Part shown: piece by piece, positions 7,311-15,712 of the stretch
How positions within the stretch are numbered: position 1 is the stretch's first letter
Layout of the letters: every line of letters starts with the position of its first letter
Assembly: GCA_019745415.1 (NCBI GenBank)
Contig: JAIETF010000040.1
Span: 51,725 to 115,724, forward strand
DNA from: Candidatus Obscuribacterales bacterium
Lineage (GTDB): Bacteria; Cyanobacteriota; Vampirovibrionia; Obscuribacterales; Obscuribacteraceae
Reading direction: 5' to 3'
DNA length: 64,000 bases
The notes under the pieces: model-generated
Told to the model about the DNA's origin: nothing
Seen by the model: the letters and a program-made list of their open reading frames with translations, nothing else
Database searches by the model: none
Translations under genes and position numbers: made by a program

Positions 7311-9722
7311 ATGCAGGGCGCAAACTTCAGGATGCCGTCGGTGGACGGTCCAAACAATTTGGAGAGAGGCAGAACGCTTTGCCAACAAGGTCTCTTTCAA
7401 GAGGCAGTGCCCTTTTTCGAGACGGCGCTGGGCCTGGCGGAACGCAATTTTGGCGAGAACGCCCCCGAGGTAGCCGAGTACTTGGAGGATCTCGCAGACA
7501 CCTATGCTGCTCTCGAGCGGGACAGCGAATCCCTCATGGTTTTTGACAGACTCTACCGTCTAGCTGAGCGCATTCTAGGTCCGAATCATCCCCAAGTAGT
7601 TTCAGTACTATGGAAGATGTCTATCTTGGCTGAAAGACTGGGCAATTTCGGTGATTCCTATGAAATGTGCAATCAAGCACTTGGCAGAGCCAGGCTATGC
7701 CTTAGACCGGATGATGACCTCGCCAAAGCAGTGGTGGAACGCTTTGCTTATCTGAACGAAATATTGCAAAGCTACAACGCTCCAGCCGAGCAGCCGATTC
7801 CAGATTATCAAGAATATCCAAAGAGTGAGACTGGCAGTGAGATTGGCAGTCAAATTAGCAGTCAAATTGGTCAAAGCTCCGGTAATCCACTCGACTTGAT
7901 GTCGAACGAAATTGTCACAAATCCGTATTCGGTCTACGAAGACCCCCGCAAAAGAAATGCAGAAGCGGCTGAAAATGCCGGTTCTGGGCAAAATCAGATG
8001 ACTGCCTACGAGCAGATTTCAGGTTATACAGAAAATTCCACACAGCAAGCGATGCCCGCCCCTATGCTTACTAATGCACCTACGCCGGCAGTGGAACCGG
8101 TGCAGACAACTGCCGAACCTTATCCCCTGCCAGTTACTATGCCTTCTAATGCACCTACGCCTATGCCGAGTGGTGAGATCGGCAGTATATTTTCCGGTAA
8201 AGGCGAAATCGCTCGCAGTCCGTTCAGTCAGTCTTTGAATCAAGCCCTTGGCAGCACATCGGCCATAGACTATGACGCCTTACCTAATAGCGCCAGAGGT
8301 CTCGACGCCGACTATCTTGAAGCCAACAAAAGAGCAGCCATACCCGGGCATCTCACCGAGTCTTCCGTCTTCGGACAAAGAGATACCGGCTATCTGCCCG
8401 AAGAAGAAGACTACAACATAAGTGATATTGAGAATCTGACCGGAAGACGCACACCCAAAGTAGAACATGGCGCCAAGAAAGCCCGCAAATTCGCCCAAGA
8501 AGCCGACAAGCGCATAGTAATCGGGCGAATGCTCAAAGAATACCTGATTCCTATCGCCGCCCTTGTGGTTCTTGCCGGAATCATAATTTATGGCACCCTG
8601 CCGCTTTTGCAGCCCCACAAAGACAAACCGCCTATCGGCAAAGGCAATATAGTTGAAGCCAAATATCTGACCGGTGATCTAGAAAAATCAATTGAACTAT
8701 TGAGCGGCGACCGTGCCCGTTTAGTCACCGCCGGCAGCGCCATGATTGTGCCCACCAAAAAGCTTGAAAACAACCTCGGCAGCTACTTTGAATTGATTGC
8801 CAATTCACTTACAGAAAAGCAGCTCTTGCTCAATAAAGTAGACAACGGTTACGAAAGTGAGGAAGGCACAATCTATTACAATGCTGTCGAGCGCGAGATG
8901 CAAGTGGTAGAAAAAATGCGGCAACTGGCTAGGTTTGCCCAAAGTATCTTCTGGCAGACAGGCAGTTATCCGGTCACGATCACCCCTCAAATCAGCACCG
9001 AGTTTTCATACATAAATCCATTCGACAACAAAACTTGGAATATTCCAATCAAGCAAGTACCGTCTAGAACAGAGAACTACGACAGCCTCGAATTAACACT
9101 CGAAACTGGCAGCACGGTCATGGATAGTGAATTAAATAAACCGGGAAATATTGCAGCCTATGTATCTATTTCGGGAGAGAAAGACAATTCCCAGAAAACA
9201 AATGCTTTCTATCTGCGTGGTGTGGGCAGAAACGGCGAGCTAATCAGGCAGTCTAAACCAGGCTTGTTTCTGGCAGTCAAGGCAGACAATACCATCATGG
9301 GTGGTCTACAACAACCAACCGCCCAACCTGAGAAACCTAAAGCAAAAGAGAGCAAACGCAATTCTCGCAAAAGAGAAAGCAAAAAAGTATCGCCGTCCAA
9401 AAAAGAAATTAGCAAAGACAATACGGAAGTAGCTCCTAGCAAAGCCGCCCAGGCGCCCAAAATAGAAGAGATAACTCCATCCAAACCAACCCGGCTGTGG
9501 ATCATCAACGGCGCTTCAGTGCCCCTAATAGTCTTGCATTTCGGTCTAGCTATAACTTTAGGCGCTCTTACAGTTATCAGCTTTGCAATCTCGCGCATGG
9601 AAGGGGTGGATATCAAAGGTGAAAGAACAACCAATCATAATCACATAGTGCTTGGCATATCGCTCTTCTTTTTCCTGGCCACCTGCGCCACCCTGGTTAT
9701 TCAGATGACTGTGTATTCTTAG
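7311..9722 (+). CDS. Large TPR protein with three membrane segments
   Basis: The 803-residue protein starts with tetratricopeptide/kinesin-light-chain-type repeats (residues about 15-150), with 'A...FETAL.L.E...G...P.VA..L..LA..Y' spacing. A Pro/Ser/Gln-rich disordered region (about 160-400) follows, then a membrane helix near 410-432. After it comes a roughly 300-residue globular part, a Lys-rich stretch (near 670-700), and two C-terminal membrane helices (about 732-757 and 778-800). With no N-terminal signal, the TPR part is likely cytoplasmic and the middle domain extracytoplasmic. An AAGG precedes the ATG at 7311. I do not recognise the extracytoplasmic domain. The architecture suggests a membrane scaffold or sensor, which is an inference. 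Confidence 0.8.
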   Translation: MQGANFRMPSVDGPNNLERGRTLCQQGLFQEAVPFFETALGLAERNFGENAPEVAEYLEDLADTYAALERDSESLMVFDRLYRLAERILGPNHPQVVSVLWKMSILAERLGNFGDSYEMCNQALGRARLCLRPDDDLAKAVVERFAYLNEILQSYNAPAEQPIPDYQEYPKSETGSEIGSQISSQIGQSSGNPLDLMSNEIVTNPYSVYEDPRKRNAEAAENAGSGQNQMTAYEQISGYTENSTQQAMPAPMLTNAPTPAVEPVQTTAEPYPLPVTMPSNAPTPMPSGEIGSIFSGKGEIARSPFSQSLNQALGSTSAIDYDALPNSARGLDADYLEANKRAAIPGHLTESSVFGQRDTGYLPEEEDYNISDIENLTGRRTPKVEHGAKKARKFAQEADKRIVIGRMLKEYLIPIAALVVLAGIIIYGTLPLLQPHKDKPPIGKGNIVEAKYLTGDLEKSIELLSGDRARLVTAGSAMIVPTKKLENNLGSYFELIANSLTEKQLLLNKVDNGYESEEGTIYYNAVEREMQVVEKMRQLARFAQSIFWQTGSYPVTITPQISTEFSYINPFDNKTWNIPIKQVPSRTENYDSLELTLETGSTVMDSELNKPGNIAAYVSISGEKDNSQKTNAFYLRGVGRNGELIRQSKPGLFLAVKADNTIMGGLQQPTAQPEKPKAKESKRNSRKRESKKVSPSKKEISKDNTEVAPSKAAQAPKIEEITPSKPTRLWIINGASVPLIVLHFGLAITLGALTVISFAISRMEGVDIKGERTTNHNHIVLGISLFFFLATCATLVIQMTVYS

Positions 9723-9747
9723 TCTTCAAACAAAATCAAAAACAAAG

Positions 9748-10545
9748 TCAAGCAAAAAACTCGGAAATCAGATAAGCGGCAGCACCAAATGCTACCGAGA
9801 CATTGAGCGACTCTTTGCGTCCTCGCATGGTCAGATGACAAATATGCTCGCAATAGGTCTGAGCCTCGTACGAAACTCCGGTCACTTCATTGCCCACCAC
9901 GAGGGCGAGGGGACGCCGCAATGCTCCTGCCTGCAGAGAAGAGTAAAGGGAATTGGAGAGCGCATTTTTCTCTAGCGCAACTATCTGATAACCTCGCTCA
10001 ACAAGATCGTTTAAGCATTCAGTGATAAATGGATAAAAATACCAGGGGACAAAGTCTTCGGCCCCGAGCGAGACTTTGGCGATTTCTTTGCGAGGCGGCA
10101 AACCAGTGATGCCGCAAAGGAACAAGCGCGAGAACCCTGCACCATCAGCGGTGCGGAAGATAGCGCCGACATTATGCAAACTTCTTAAATCTTCAATGAC
10201 GACTACCAGAGACGAATGACATGGTTTATCAGAGGCAAGAAAAGCGCCGCGTTCATTGACAGCACCGAGAGGCTTCTGTAAATCTCTAAACATCTCAACC
10301 TTATAGGTCATTTCTTTAAAGTGCCTAGCCGTGCGGGGAGTAAACGGACGGCTACAAGTCGGGCAGAAACAAGCCGGCAAACCATCTGCACCTATAGCCG
10401 AACGGGCTAACTCGTTACGAAAGCGCGTGGCGAAAGGAGCATTTTCTCTCGGTCCGTCTTCCAACTCCGACAACTCTAGATTAAAGCTAACGCAGTCGGT
10501 ATAAGGACAGCGCCAATTCCAGTCCTCAATTTCAGGGCTAGACAT
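9748..10545 (-). CDS. SpoU/TrmH-family RNA 2'-O-methyltransferase with N-terminal Cys clusters
   Basis: Residues about 95-260 show the SPOUT methyltransferase core: 'LRSLHNVGAIFRTADGAG' (motif 1), 'LALVVGNEVTGVS' (motif 2) and 'GRKESLNVSVAFGAAAY' (motif 3). These enzymes methylate ribose 2'-OH groups in tRNA or rRNA using S-adenosylmethionine bound in a trefoil knot. The first 65 residues carry Cys13/Cys18 and Cys59/Cys61/Cys64, a likely zinc-binding element that replaces the usual substrate-binding L30e-like domain. The target nucleotide cannot be inferred. It converges on the TPR gene with 25 bases between them. Confidence 0.85.
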   Translation of the reverse strand: MSSPEIEDWNWRCPYTDCVSFNLELSELEDGPRENAPFATRFRNELARSAIGADGLPACFCPTCSRPFTPRTARHFKEMTYKVEMFRDLQKPLGAVNERGAFLASDKPCHSSLVVVIEDLRSLHNVGAIFRTADGAGFSRLFLCGITGLPPRKEIAKVSLGAEDFVPWYFYPFITECLNDLVERGYQIVALEKNALSNSLYSSLQAGALRRPLALVVGNEVTGVSYEAQTYCEHICHLTMRGRKESLNVSVAFGAAAYLISEFFA

Positions 10546-10591
10546 AGGAAGGAAACTTCATCCTCAAACTGATACTAGAGTGGCGAACCTT

Positions 10592-11215
10592 TCACTTCTT
10601 TAGTTTATTCTCGATACCGGTGGCAAAGGTCTCCATCTGCCCGGCAATACCATCTCGATTCGTCTTCCTGAGCAAATCGGCATAATTGCGCAGCAGATTG
10701 ATTAGTTCGGGGCTGGAATTACCCAGAGCTTTGTTTTTGATGTCTAAGCTCTTTCGGTAATGGGCATCGGCTTGATCATATTTTTCTTGAGCATGCAGGG
10801 CGAGCGCCAAGAGATAGGTCAGGCGCCCCACCTCTATGTGGTCAGCTCCAAAAATTGCCTTTTTAATATTAAGGCTCTTTTCAAGATGAGTATGAGCCTC
10901 GGCATATCTGCCGGCACTGAAGAGAACTACTCCTAAATTGCGCTCCAATACTGCTACATCTTTGCATTCCTTGCCCTGCTCATCTTTTCTAAGCACCAAG
11001 GCCCGCTTGAGTAAGAATTCAGCCTCATCGAACTCGCCGCGGTGAAAGCGGGTCATAGCTAGACCTTCCAAAGAGACCACCTGCCGTCCGTCCCCATCGG
11101 GAAAGCCTTCAGTTTCCTTCAAGGCGGCTTCCCAGTCGGTAACGGCGGTCTGCCAATCGCTAGACTGCATTGCTTTTTGCGCCGACTGCTTGAGATCCTC
11201 GAAAACTAATGACAT
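10592..11215 (-). CDS. Tetratricopeptide repeat protein
   Basis: This 207-residue soluble protein consists almost entirely of about four TPR units of the 42-residue kinesin-light-chain type ('ALALHAQEKYDQADAHYRKSL' and similar). There is no signal peptide. A GGAAAGAG sits about nine bases before the ATG. It lies upstream of the SpoU gene on the same strand (46-base gap) and could be co-transcribed with it. It is probably a protein-interaction scaffold; the partner is unknown. Confidence 0.85.
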   Translation of the reverse strand: MSLVFEDLKQSAQKAMQSSDWQTAVTDWEAALKETEGFPDGDGRQVVSLEGLAMTRFHRGEFDEAEFLLKRALVLRKDEQGKECKDVAVLERNLGVVLFSAGRYAEAHTHLEKSLNIKKAIFGADHIEVGRLTYLLALALHAQEKYDQADAHYRKSLDIKNKALGNSSPELINLLRNYADLLRKTNRDGIAGQMETFATGIENKLKK

Positions 11216-11279
11216 TTATCGTCTCTCTTTCCTGAATGTGCTGAAGATGCTGCTATGACTTACTAATACCCATTTTCGT

Positions 11280-11336
11280 TAGAAATTTCTAGCGTACCCC
11301 CTGTCTATCTATGTACTTTTGTTTCTAAGCGCTAGA
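11280..11336. promoter_or_regulatory. Inverted repeats between divergent TPR and acs genes
   Basis: The intergenic region holds a perfect 12-bp palindrome TAGAAATTTCTA (11280-11291) and an inverted pair TCTAGCG (11288-11294) and CGCTAGA (11330-11336), 35 bases apart. The position between divergent genes fits an operator or looped repressor site. No regulator is assigned. Confidence 0.3.
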
Positions 11337-11406
11337 CTATGCGTTCTATGGATTACCTAGATTACTCAAAGAAACTCACGCTTCAAGCAGAGCCGGGAGG
11401 AAATTT

Positions 11407-13206
11407 ATGAAGCTTGCTCAAGAAACACCGAGCAAAAACACCACCGCCGAGAAGACGCCCGAGAAGAAAAAAACCGGGCGAAAAGAACTGATTAAGAAGT
11501 TCCCGGTCAAATGCAATCTTGAAGAATACGCCACCACTTACGATACCTTTGCCTGGGAAGATGCCCGCTCTGAAATCTCCTATTTCCAGGACGGCAAAGT
11601 CAACGCTGCTTACAACGCCGTAGACAGACATCTCACCGATGGTCGCAAGAACAAGGTCGCTCTCTATAGCGTCGATGCCGCCGGCCAAGTAGAGAAATTT
11701 ACCTTCCAAGAAATTCATGATGCTGCGGGTAAAATGGGCAACGCCCTAAAAGCTCTCGGCATCAAGAAAGGCGACCGCGTATTCGTTTTTCTTCCCCGCA
11801 TTCCTGAGTTGTACATTGCCACAATCGCTATCGCCAAGATAGGCGCCATAGCTGGGCCGCTCTTCTCTGCCTTTGGACCAGACGCTCTCAAAGACCGGCT
11901 GCAAGATTCCGAAGCCAAGATAGTAATCACCAATCCGGCTTTGAAAGACAAACTCGATGCTATTAAGAAAGACCTGCCGGATCTTGAGCATGTAGTCATA
12001 GTCGGCGCCGACAAAAAGAAATTAGGCAAAGGCGAATTATCTTACGAAGATTTGGTGGCTGAGCAATCGAGCGAATTACCTTGCGAAAAGACTGATCCCG
12101 AAGATCCGCTTTATTTGCTCTATACAAGCGGCACGACCGGCAAACCCAAGGGTGTAGTGCACGTGCATGCCGACATTATCGGGCATCATATGACCACTAA
12201 GTGGGTGCTCGACCTGCGCGATGACGACATTTATTGGTGCACAGCCGACCCCGGCTGGGTGACCGGCACAGTCTATGGAATCTTCGGACCCTGGTCCAAC
12301 GGTGCTTCGGTTGTCAGCTATGAAGGCAGATTTGATGCCGCCAGCTGGTACAAGGTTATAGACGAACTGAAAGTAACAGTCTGGTATACAGCCCCCACTG
12401 CTTTGCGTATGCTCATGAAAGCCGGCGATGATGTGGTTTACGAACACAGCCTCGAGAGCCTAAGACATATTCTTTCGGTGGGAGAACCTCTCAACCCTGA
12501 AGTAGTCAGATGGGGCATGAAAGTCTATGGGCTGCCGATTCACGACAATTGGTGGCAAACCGAAACCGGCATGCAATTAATTGCCAACTTGCCCTGCAAC
12601 CCAATTAGACCTGGCTCTATGGGCAAACCCCTACCAGGCGTCTATGCTGCTGTAGTCAATGAAAACGGCGAAGAAGTACCGGCTGGTGAACTGGGCAAAC
12701 TGGTGGTCAAACCAGGCTGGCCCAGTATGCTCAGAACAATTTGGCGAAATGAAGCCAAGTATCAAGAGTATTTCAAGATTCCAGGCTGGTATTTCTCAGG
12801 CGACAACGCTTGGAAGGACGAAGACGGTTACTTCTGGTTTGTAGGCAGAGCCGATGACGTCATCAATACAAGCGGACATAGGGTCGGTCCCTTCGAGGTA
12901 GAATCGGCGCTGGTTGAGCATAAAGCAGTGGCTGAAGCCGGAGTTATCGGCAAACCAGACAAAGAAAGAGGCGAAATCATCAAAGCCTTTGTGGTACTGG
13001 CTAACGGTTACACAGCTTCGGACGAATTACTTGACGACATCAAAGAATTCACCAAGAAGCAACTTGCCGCCCATGCCTACCCGCGCGAAATTGAAGTAAA
13101 AGCCAGCCTACCCAAAACTCGCTCGGGCAAGATTATGCGTCGATTGCTTAAGGCTTGGGAACTGGGCTTGCCCACAGGCGATACCTCGTCTCTAGAAGAC
13201 GACTGA
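11407..13206 (+). CDS. acs: Acetyl-CoA synthetase (AMP-forming)
   Basis: The 599-residue enzyme activates acetate to acetyl-AMP and then acetyl-CoA. Adenylate-forming motifs are clear: 'YTSGTTGKPKGVVH' (phosphate loop), 'WWQTETG' (with the Trp that limits the acyl pocket in acetate enzymes), 'YFSGDNAWKDEDGYFWFVGRADD' (hinge region), and the catalytic Lys in 'PKTRSGKIMRR'. It is shorter than E. coli Acs (about 650) and closer in length to Bacillus AcsA. GGGAGG lies seven bases before the ATG. The C-terminal Lys is the usual site of inhibitory acylation in this family. A strong terminator follows. Confidence 0.92.
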   Translation: MKLAQETPSKNTTAEKTPEKKKTGRKELIKKFPVKCNLEEYATTYDTFAWEDARSEISYFQDGKVNAAYNAVDRHLTDGRKNKVALYSVDAAGQVEKFTFQEIHDAAGKMGNALKALGIKKGDRVFVFLPRIPELYIATIAIAKIGAIAGPLFSAFGPDALKDRLQDSEAKIVITNPALKDKLDAIKKDLPDLEHVVIVGADKKKLGKGELSYEDLVAEQSSELPCEKTDPEDPLYLLYTSGTTGKPKGVVHVHADIIGHHMTTKWVLDLRDDDIYWCTADPGWVTGTVYGIFGPWSNGASVVSYEGRFDAASWYKVIDELKVTVWYTAPTALRMLMKAGDDVVYEHSLESLRHILSVGEPLNPEVVRWGMKVYGLPIHDNWWQTETGMQLIANLPCNPIRPGSMGKPLPGVYAAVVNENGEEVPAGELGKLVVKPGWPSMLRTIWRNEAKYQEYFKIPGWYFSGDNAWKDEDGYFWFVGRADDVINTSGHRVGPFEVESALVEHKAVAEAGVIGKPDKERGEIIKAFVVLANGYTASDELLDDIKEFTKKQLAAHAYPREIEVKASLPKTRSGKIMRRLLKAWELGLPTGDTSSLEDD

Positions 13207-13230
13207 TCAAAGCCTCAGCTTTAACTTTGG

Positions 13231-13266
13231 AAAAGAGAGATTGGCAAACAATCTCTCTTTTCTTAT
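13231..13266 (+). terminator. Rho-independent terminator after acs
   Basis: AAAAGAGAGATTG pairs perfectly with CAATCTCTCTTTT over 13 bp with a five-base loop, followed by a short T-rich tail. It ends the acs transcript. Confidence 0.85.
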
Positions 13267-13312
13267 CTTTGTCTAGAGTCGTTAGTCGCCTAAACAGTTA
13301 AACTAAACTTCC

Positions 13313-14695
13313 ATGAGCGCAGAATTATCCACCCTTCATGACTCTACTTTAGAGAGGTTGCCGCCGCAATCACTGGAAGCCGAACAGGCCGTCCTTGGCG
13401 CCTTGCTTGTTTCAGGCGACGGTGTTTCAAGGGTGGTGGACAGCCTAGAGCCCGAATACTTCTATCGAAAAGCCCATCAGGTCATCTATGCCTGCATGCT
13501 CGATCTCTACGATGCCAACGAGCCTATTGACATCGTCACTGTTTCACAATTTCTCAAAGACCAGGGAAAGCTAGATATGGTGGGCGGACGGCAATACATA
13601 ACCGACCTCTCTCTATCAGTGGCAACCACGGCCAACCTTGAATACTATGCCAAAACAGTGCAGGAAAAGGCTGTTTTGCGCAATCTTATCAAGGCCGGCT
13701 CTGAGATTGTCGCCAATTGTTATGAAGAAACCGATGCCGACGCCGCCCTCGACAAAGCCGAGCATCTCATCTTCAGTTTGGCGCAAAAACGAAATATGCA
13801 ATCGATGGTGCACATCAAGCATATTGTCGAGACCTCGTTCCAGCGTATCGAAGAACGCTACGAGAACAGAGAAGTGCTCTCTGGTGTACCTTCCGGCTTC
13901 TATGACTTAGACGCCATGACTTCAGGCTTCCAGCCTTCAGACCTAGTCATCCTCGCCGCTCGTCCATCTATGGGCAAAACAGCCTTCGTGCTCAACCTAG
14001 CCATGAGCTGTGCAGTAGAGAACAATATTCCCTGCGCCATCTTCTCGCTTGAGATGTCCAAAGAATCACTGGTACAAAGGATGCTCTGCTCGGAAGCGAA
14101 AATCGACGCCAACCGTCTGAGAACCGGGCACTTGCACACCAACGACTGGACCCATTTGGCTGCTGCCATGGGCAAACTAGGGGAAGCGCCAATCTATATC
14201 GACGACTCGGCCATGGTCAATGTCCTCGATGTACGCGCTAAGTGTCGCCGACTGAAAGCCGAAGCCAAAGGTCTAGGTATGGTGATCATCGACTATATCC
14301 AGCTTATGCAAGGTAGAAAAGCCACCGATAACCGTGTGCAGGAAGTTTCCGAAATTTCGCGAAGTTTGAAGACTCTCGCCAGAGAATTGAGCACACCGGT
14401 AATCGCCCTTTCTCAGCTCTCCCGTGCTGTAGAAGCGCGACAGAACAAGCGTCCGATGCTTTCAGACTTAAGAGAGTCAGGCTCTATCGAACAAGACGCC
14501 GACTTGGTTATGTTCATTTACCGCGACGAATATTACAATCCTGAAAGTGACAAACGTGGCGAAGCCGAAGTTATCATCGCCAAACAAAGGAACGGTCCGG
14601 TAGGAACGGTTGACCTACTTTATCAGGGCAGCATTACTCGCTTCCTCAACAAAGTACATAACCAGTACCCCGAAGGGGGCGGCGGCGGTCCTTAA
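13313..14695 (+). CDS. dnaB: Replicative DNA helicase DnaB
   Basis: The 460-residue hexameric helicase unwinds DNA at the replication fork. The N-terminal DnaB domain (about 15-115) begins with 'PQSLEAEQAVLGALL'. The RecA-like core carries Walker A 'ARPSMGKTAF', the Walker B strand 'GMVIIDYIQLM', 'ALSQLSRAVEAR' and 'SDLRESGSIEQDADLVMFIYRDEYY', and ends with a Gly-rich tail. No intein is present. There is no clear Shine-Dalgarno before the ATG at 13313. It stands alone, without rplI or alr next to it. Confidence 0.96.
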   Translation: MSAELSTLHDSTLERLPPQSLEAEQAVLGALLVSGDGVSRVVDSLEPEYFYRKAHQVIYACMLDLYDANEPIDIVTVSQFLKDQGKLDMVGGRQYITDLSLSVATTANLEYYAKTVQEKAVLRNLIKAGSEIVANCYEETDADAALDKAEHLIFSLAQKRNMQSMVHIKHIVETSFQRIEERYENREVLSGVPSGFYDLDAMTSGFQPSDLVILAARPSMGKTAFVLNLAMSCAVENNIPCAIFSLEMSKESLVQRMLCSEAKIDANRLRTGHLHTNDWTHLAAAMGKLGEAPIYIDDSAMVNVLDVRAKCRRLKAEAKGLGMVIIDYIQLMQGRKATDNRVQEVSEISRSLKTLARELSTPVIALSQLSRAVEARQNKRPMLSDLRESGSIEQDADLVMFIYRDEYYNPESDKRGEAEVIIAKQRNGPVGTVDLLYQGSITRFLNKVHNQYPEGGGGGP

Positions 14696-14724
14696 ATCTA
14701 CCAATTCACGTAGATTTCATTTTG
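14694..14724 (+). terminator. Possible hairpin terminator after dnaB
   Basis: AAATCTAC and GTAGATTT form an 8-bp stem with an eight-base loop overlapping the dnaB stop codon, followed by CATTTTG. The T tract is weak. Confidence 0.4.
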
Positions 14725-14781
14725 ACCTCACCGATGATTCACGCTGGCGCCCTATATTGAAAGTAGGGCGGGGGGCGTGAA

Positions 14782-15309
14782 ATGCAGGAAACTTTAGCGG
14801 CTCAAGAAAAGAAAAAGAAAAGAAGTCGTCTGGTCTTAACTATGACCGGCGGCGCACTGCTAGTACTGGTAGTTCTTTTGGCTTTAGACCTTACAATTAT
14901 GATGCTCGGCTATCAACTCAACGATAGAATATGCTTGGCCGCCTGTCGCGCCGCAGCCAAACAACCCTCGGCACAAAAGGCGCTGGCGCAAGCCGGCGAT
15001 GCAGTAAGAAGTTTGAATCTGGGCATTATGTCGCAATTTGTCAGCACAGACATATTGACCGACTCTGCCAATTTTATCTATCAAGACAAACAAGACAAAG
15101 GTCAAATCAGAAGTGTGACAGTCACAACTGAAAGCAAGGTGAGACTGCCACTACCGATGCTCTGTCTGGAAGTCGAGCCCGGTAAAGCGCAGAGCAAAAA
15201 AGATAGTGCAGTGATTCTGAGAAAGCGCTGCACTATGCCCTTGCAAAACCAAACAGAACCCGCTCCTAAAGCGGCACACCTGAGTGATACAACCACTTAT
15301 CAGCCTTAA
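14782..15309 (+). CDS. Single-pass membrane protein, TadE-like in layout
   Basis: The 175-residue protein has a Lys/Arg-rich cytoplasmic tip (residues 8-16) and one membrane helix (about 18-42). An extracytoplasmic region of about 125 residues with a few cysteines follows. This layout resembles TadE/pseudopilin-like assembly proteins, but no family signature is certain. A GGGGGCGTGAA stretch precedes the ATG. Its last 44 bases overlap the 3' end of the convergent SEC-C gene. Confidence 0.65.
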   Translation: MQETLAAQEKKKKRSRLVLTMTGGALLVLVVLLALDLTIMMLGYQLNDRICLAACRAAAKQPSAQKALAQAGDAVRSLNLGIMSQFVSTDILTDSANFIYQDKQDKGQIRSVTVTTESKVRLPLPMLCLEVEPGKAQSKKDSAVILRKRCTMPLQNQTEPAPKAAHLSDTTTYQP

Positions 15310-15712
15310 AGAAGAAGCGACTGCGCTCTGAGAAGCCGCAATCATTGCCGCGGACATCTCTGAGGCTGGCCTTGAAAGCGACATAGGCTTCTTCCGAGCC
15401 GATGAGACTCTCTTCTAGAATCTCCAGACCATCAAAATGAACTGAAGAGGCAAAGCTTTCGATAGAATCTTTCCATTTGCCGCGGTCGGCTTCATATTGC
15501 GGACCGCTACTGTCGGTAGTATCAATAATATAATCGGCAAGATGCATGGCATAGGCAGCATAACGAGATCGCATCAAGGTCAGCGCACTAGGCGCCTTGA
15601 CGCCGCTATGAAATAATCCGCAGCATTTTGAATAGAACTGACCACTATGACAGGGACAGGGTTCATAACGCGATACTTTTACTCGCTGTCTTTTCTTAAT
15701 GGGCACTGACAT
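15266..15712 (-). CDS. YchJ-like (UPF0225) SEC-C motif protein
   Basis: The 148-residue protein starts with a SEC-C zinc motif (Cys19, Cys21, Cys30, Cys31, in the form CPCHSG then KCCG). It continues with the YchJ NTF2-like fold: 'AL.LMRSRYAAYAMHLADYIIDTT' and 'GLEILEE'. YchJ proteins are conserved, cytoplasmic and of unclear function; SEC-C motifs bind zinc and often ribosome or translocase partners. The start overlaps the upstream beta-propeller gene by 17 bases, so it belongs to the grpE-dnaK-dnaJ transcript. Confidence 0.88.
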   Translation of the reverse strand: MSVPIKKRQRVKVSRYEPCPCHSGQFYSKCCGLFHSGVKAPSALTLMRSRYAAYAMHLADYIIDTTDSSGPQYEADRGKWKDSIESFASSVHFDGLEILEESLIGSEEAYVAFKASLRDVRGNDCGFSERSRFFFKADKWLYHSGVPL

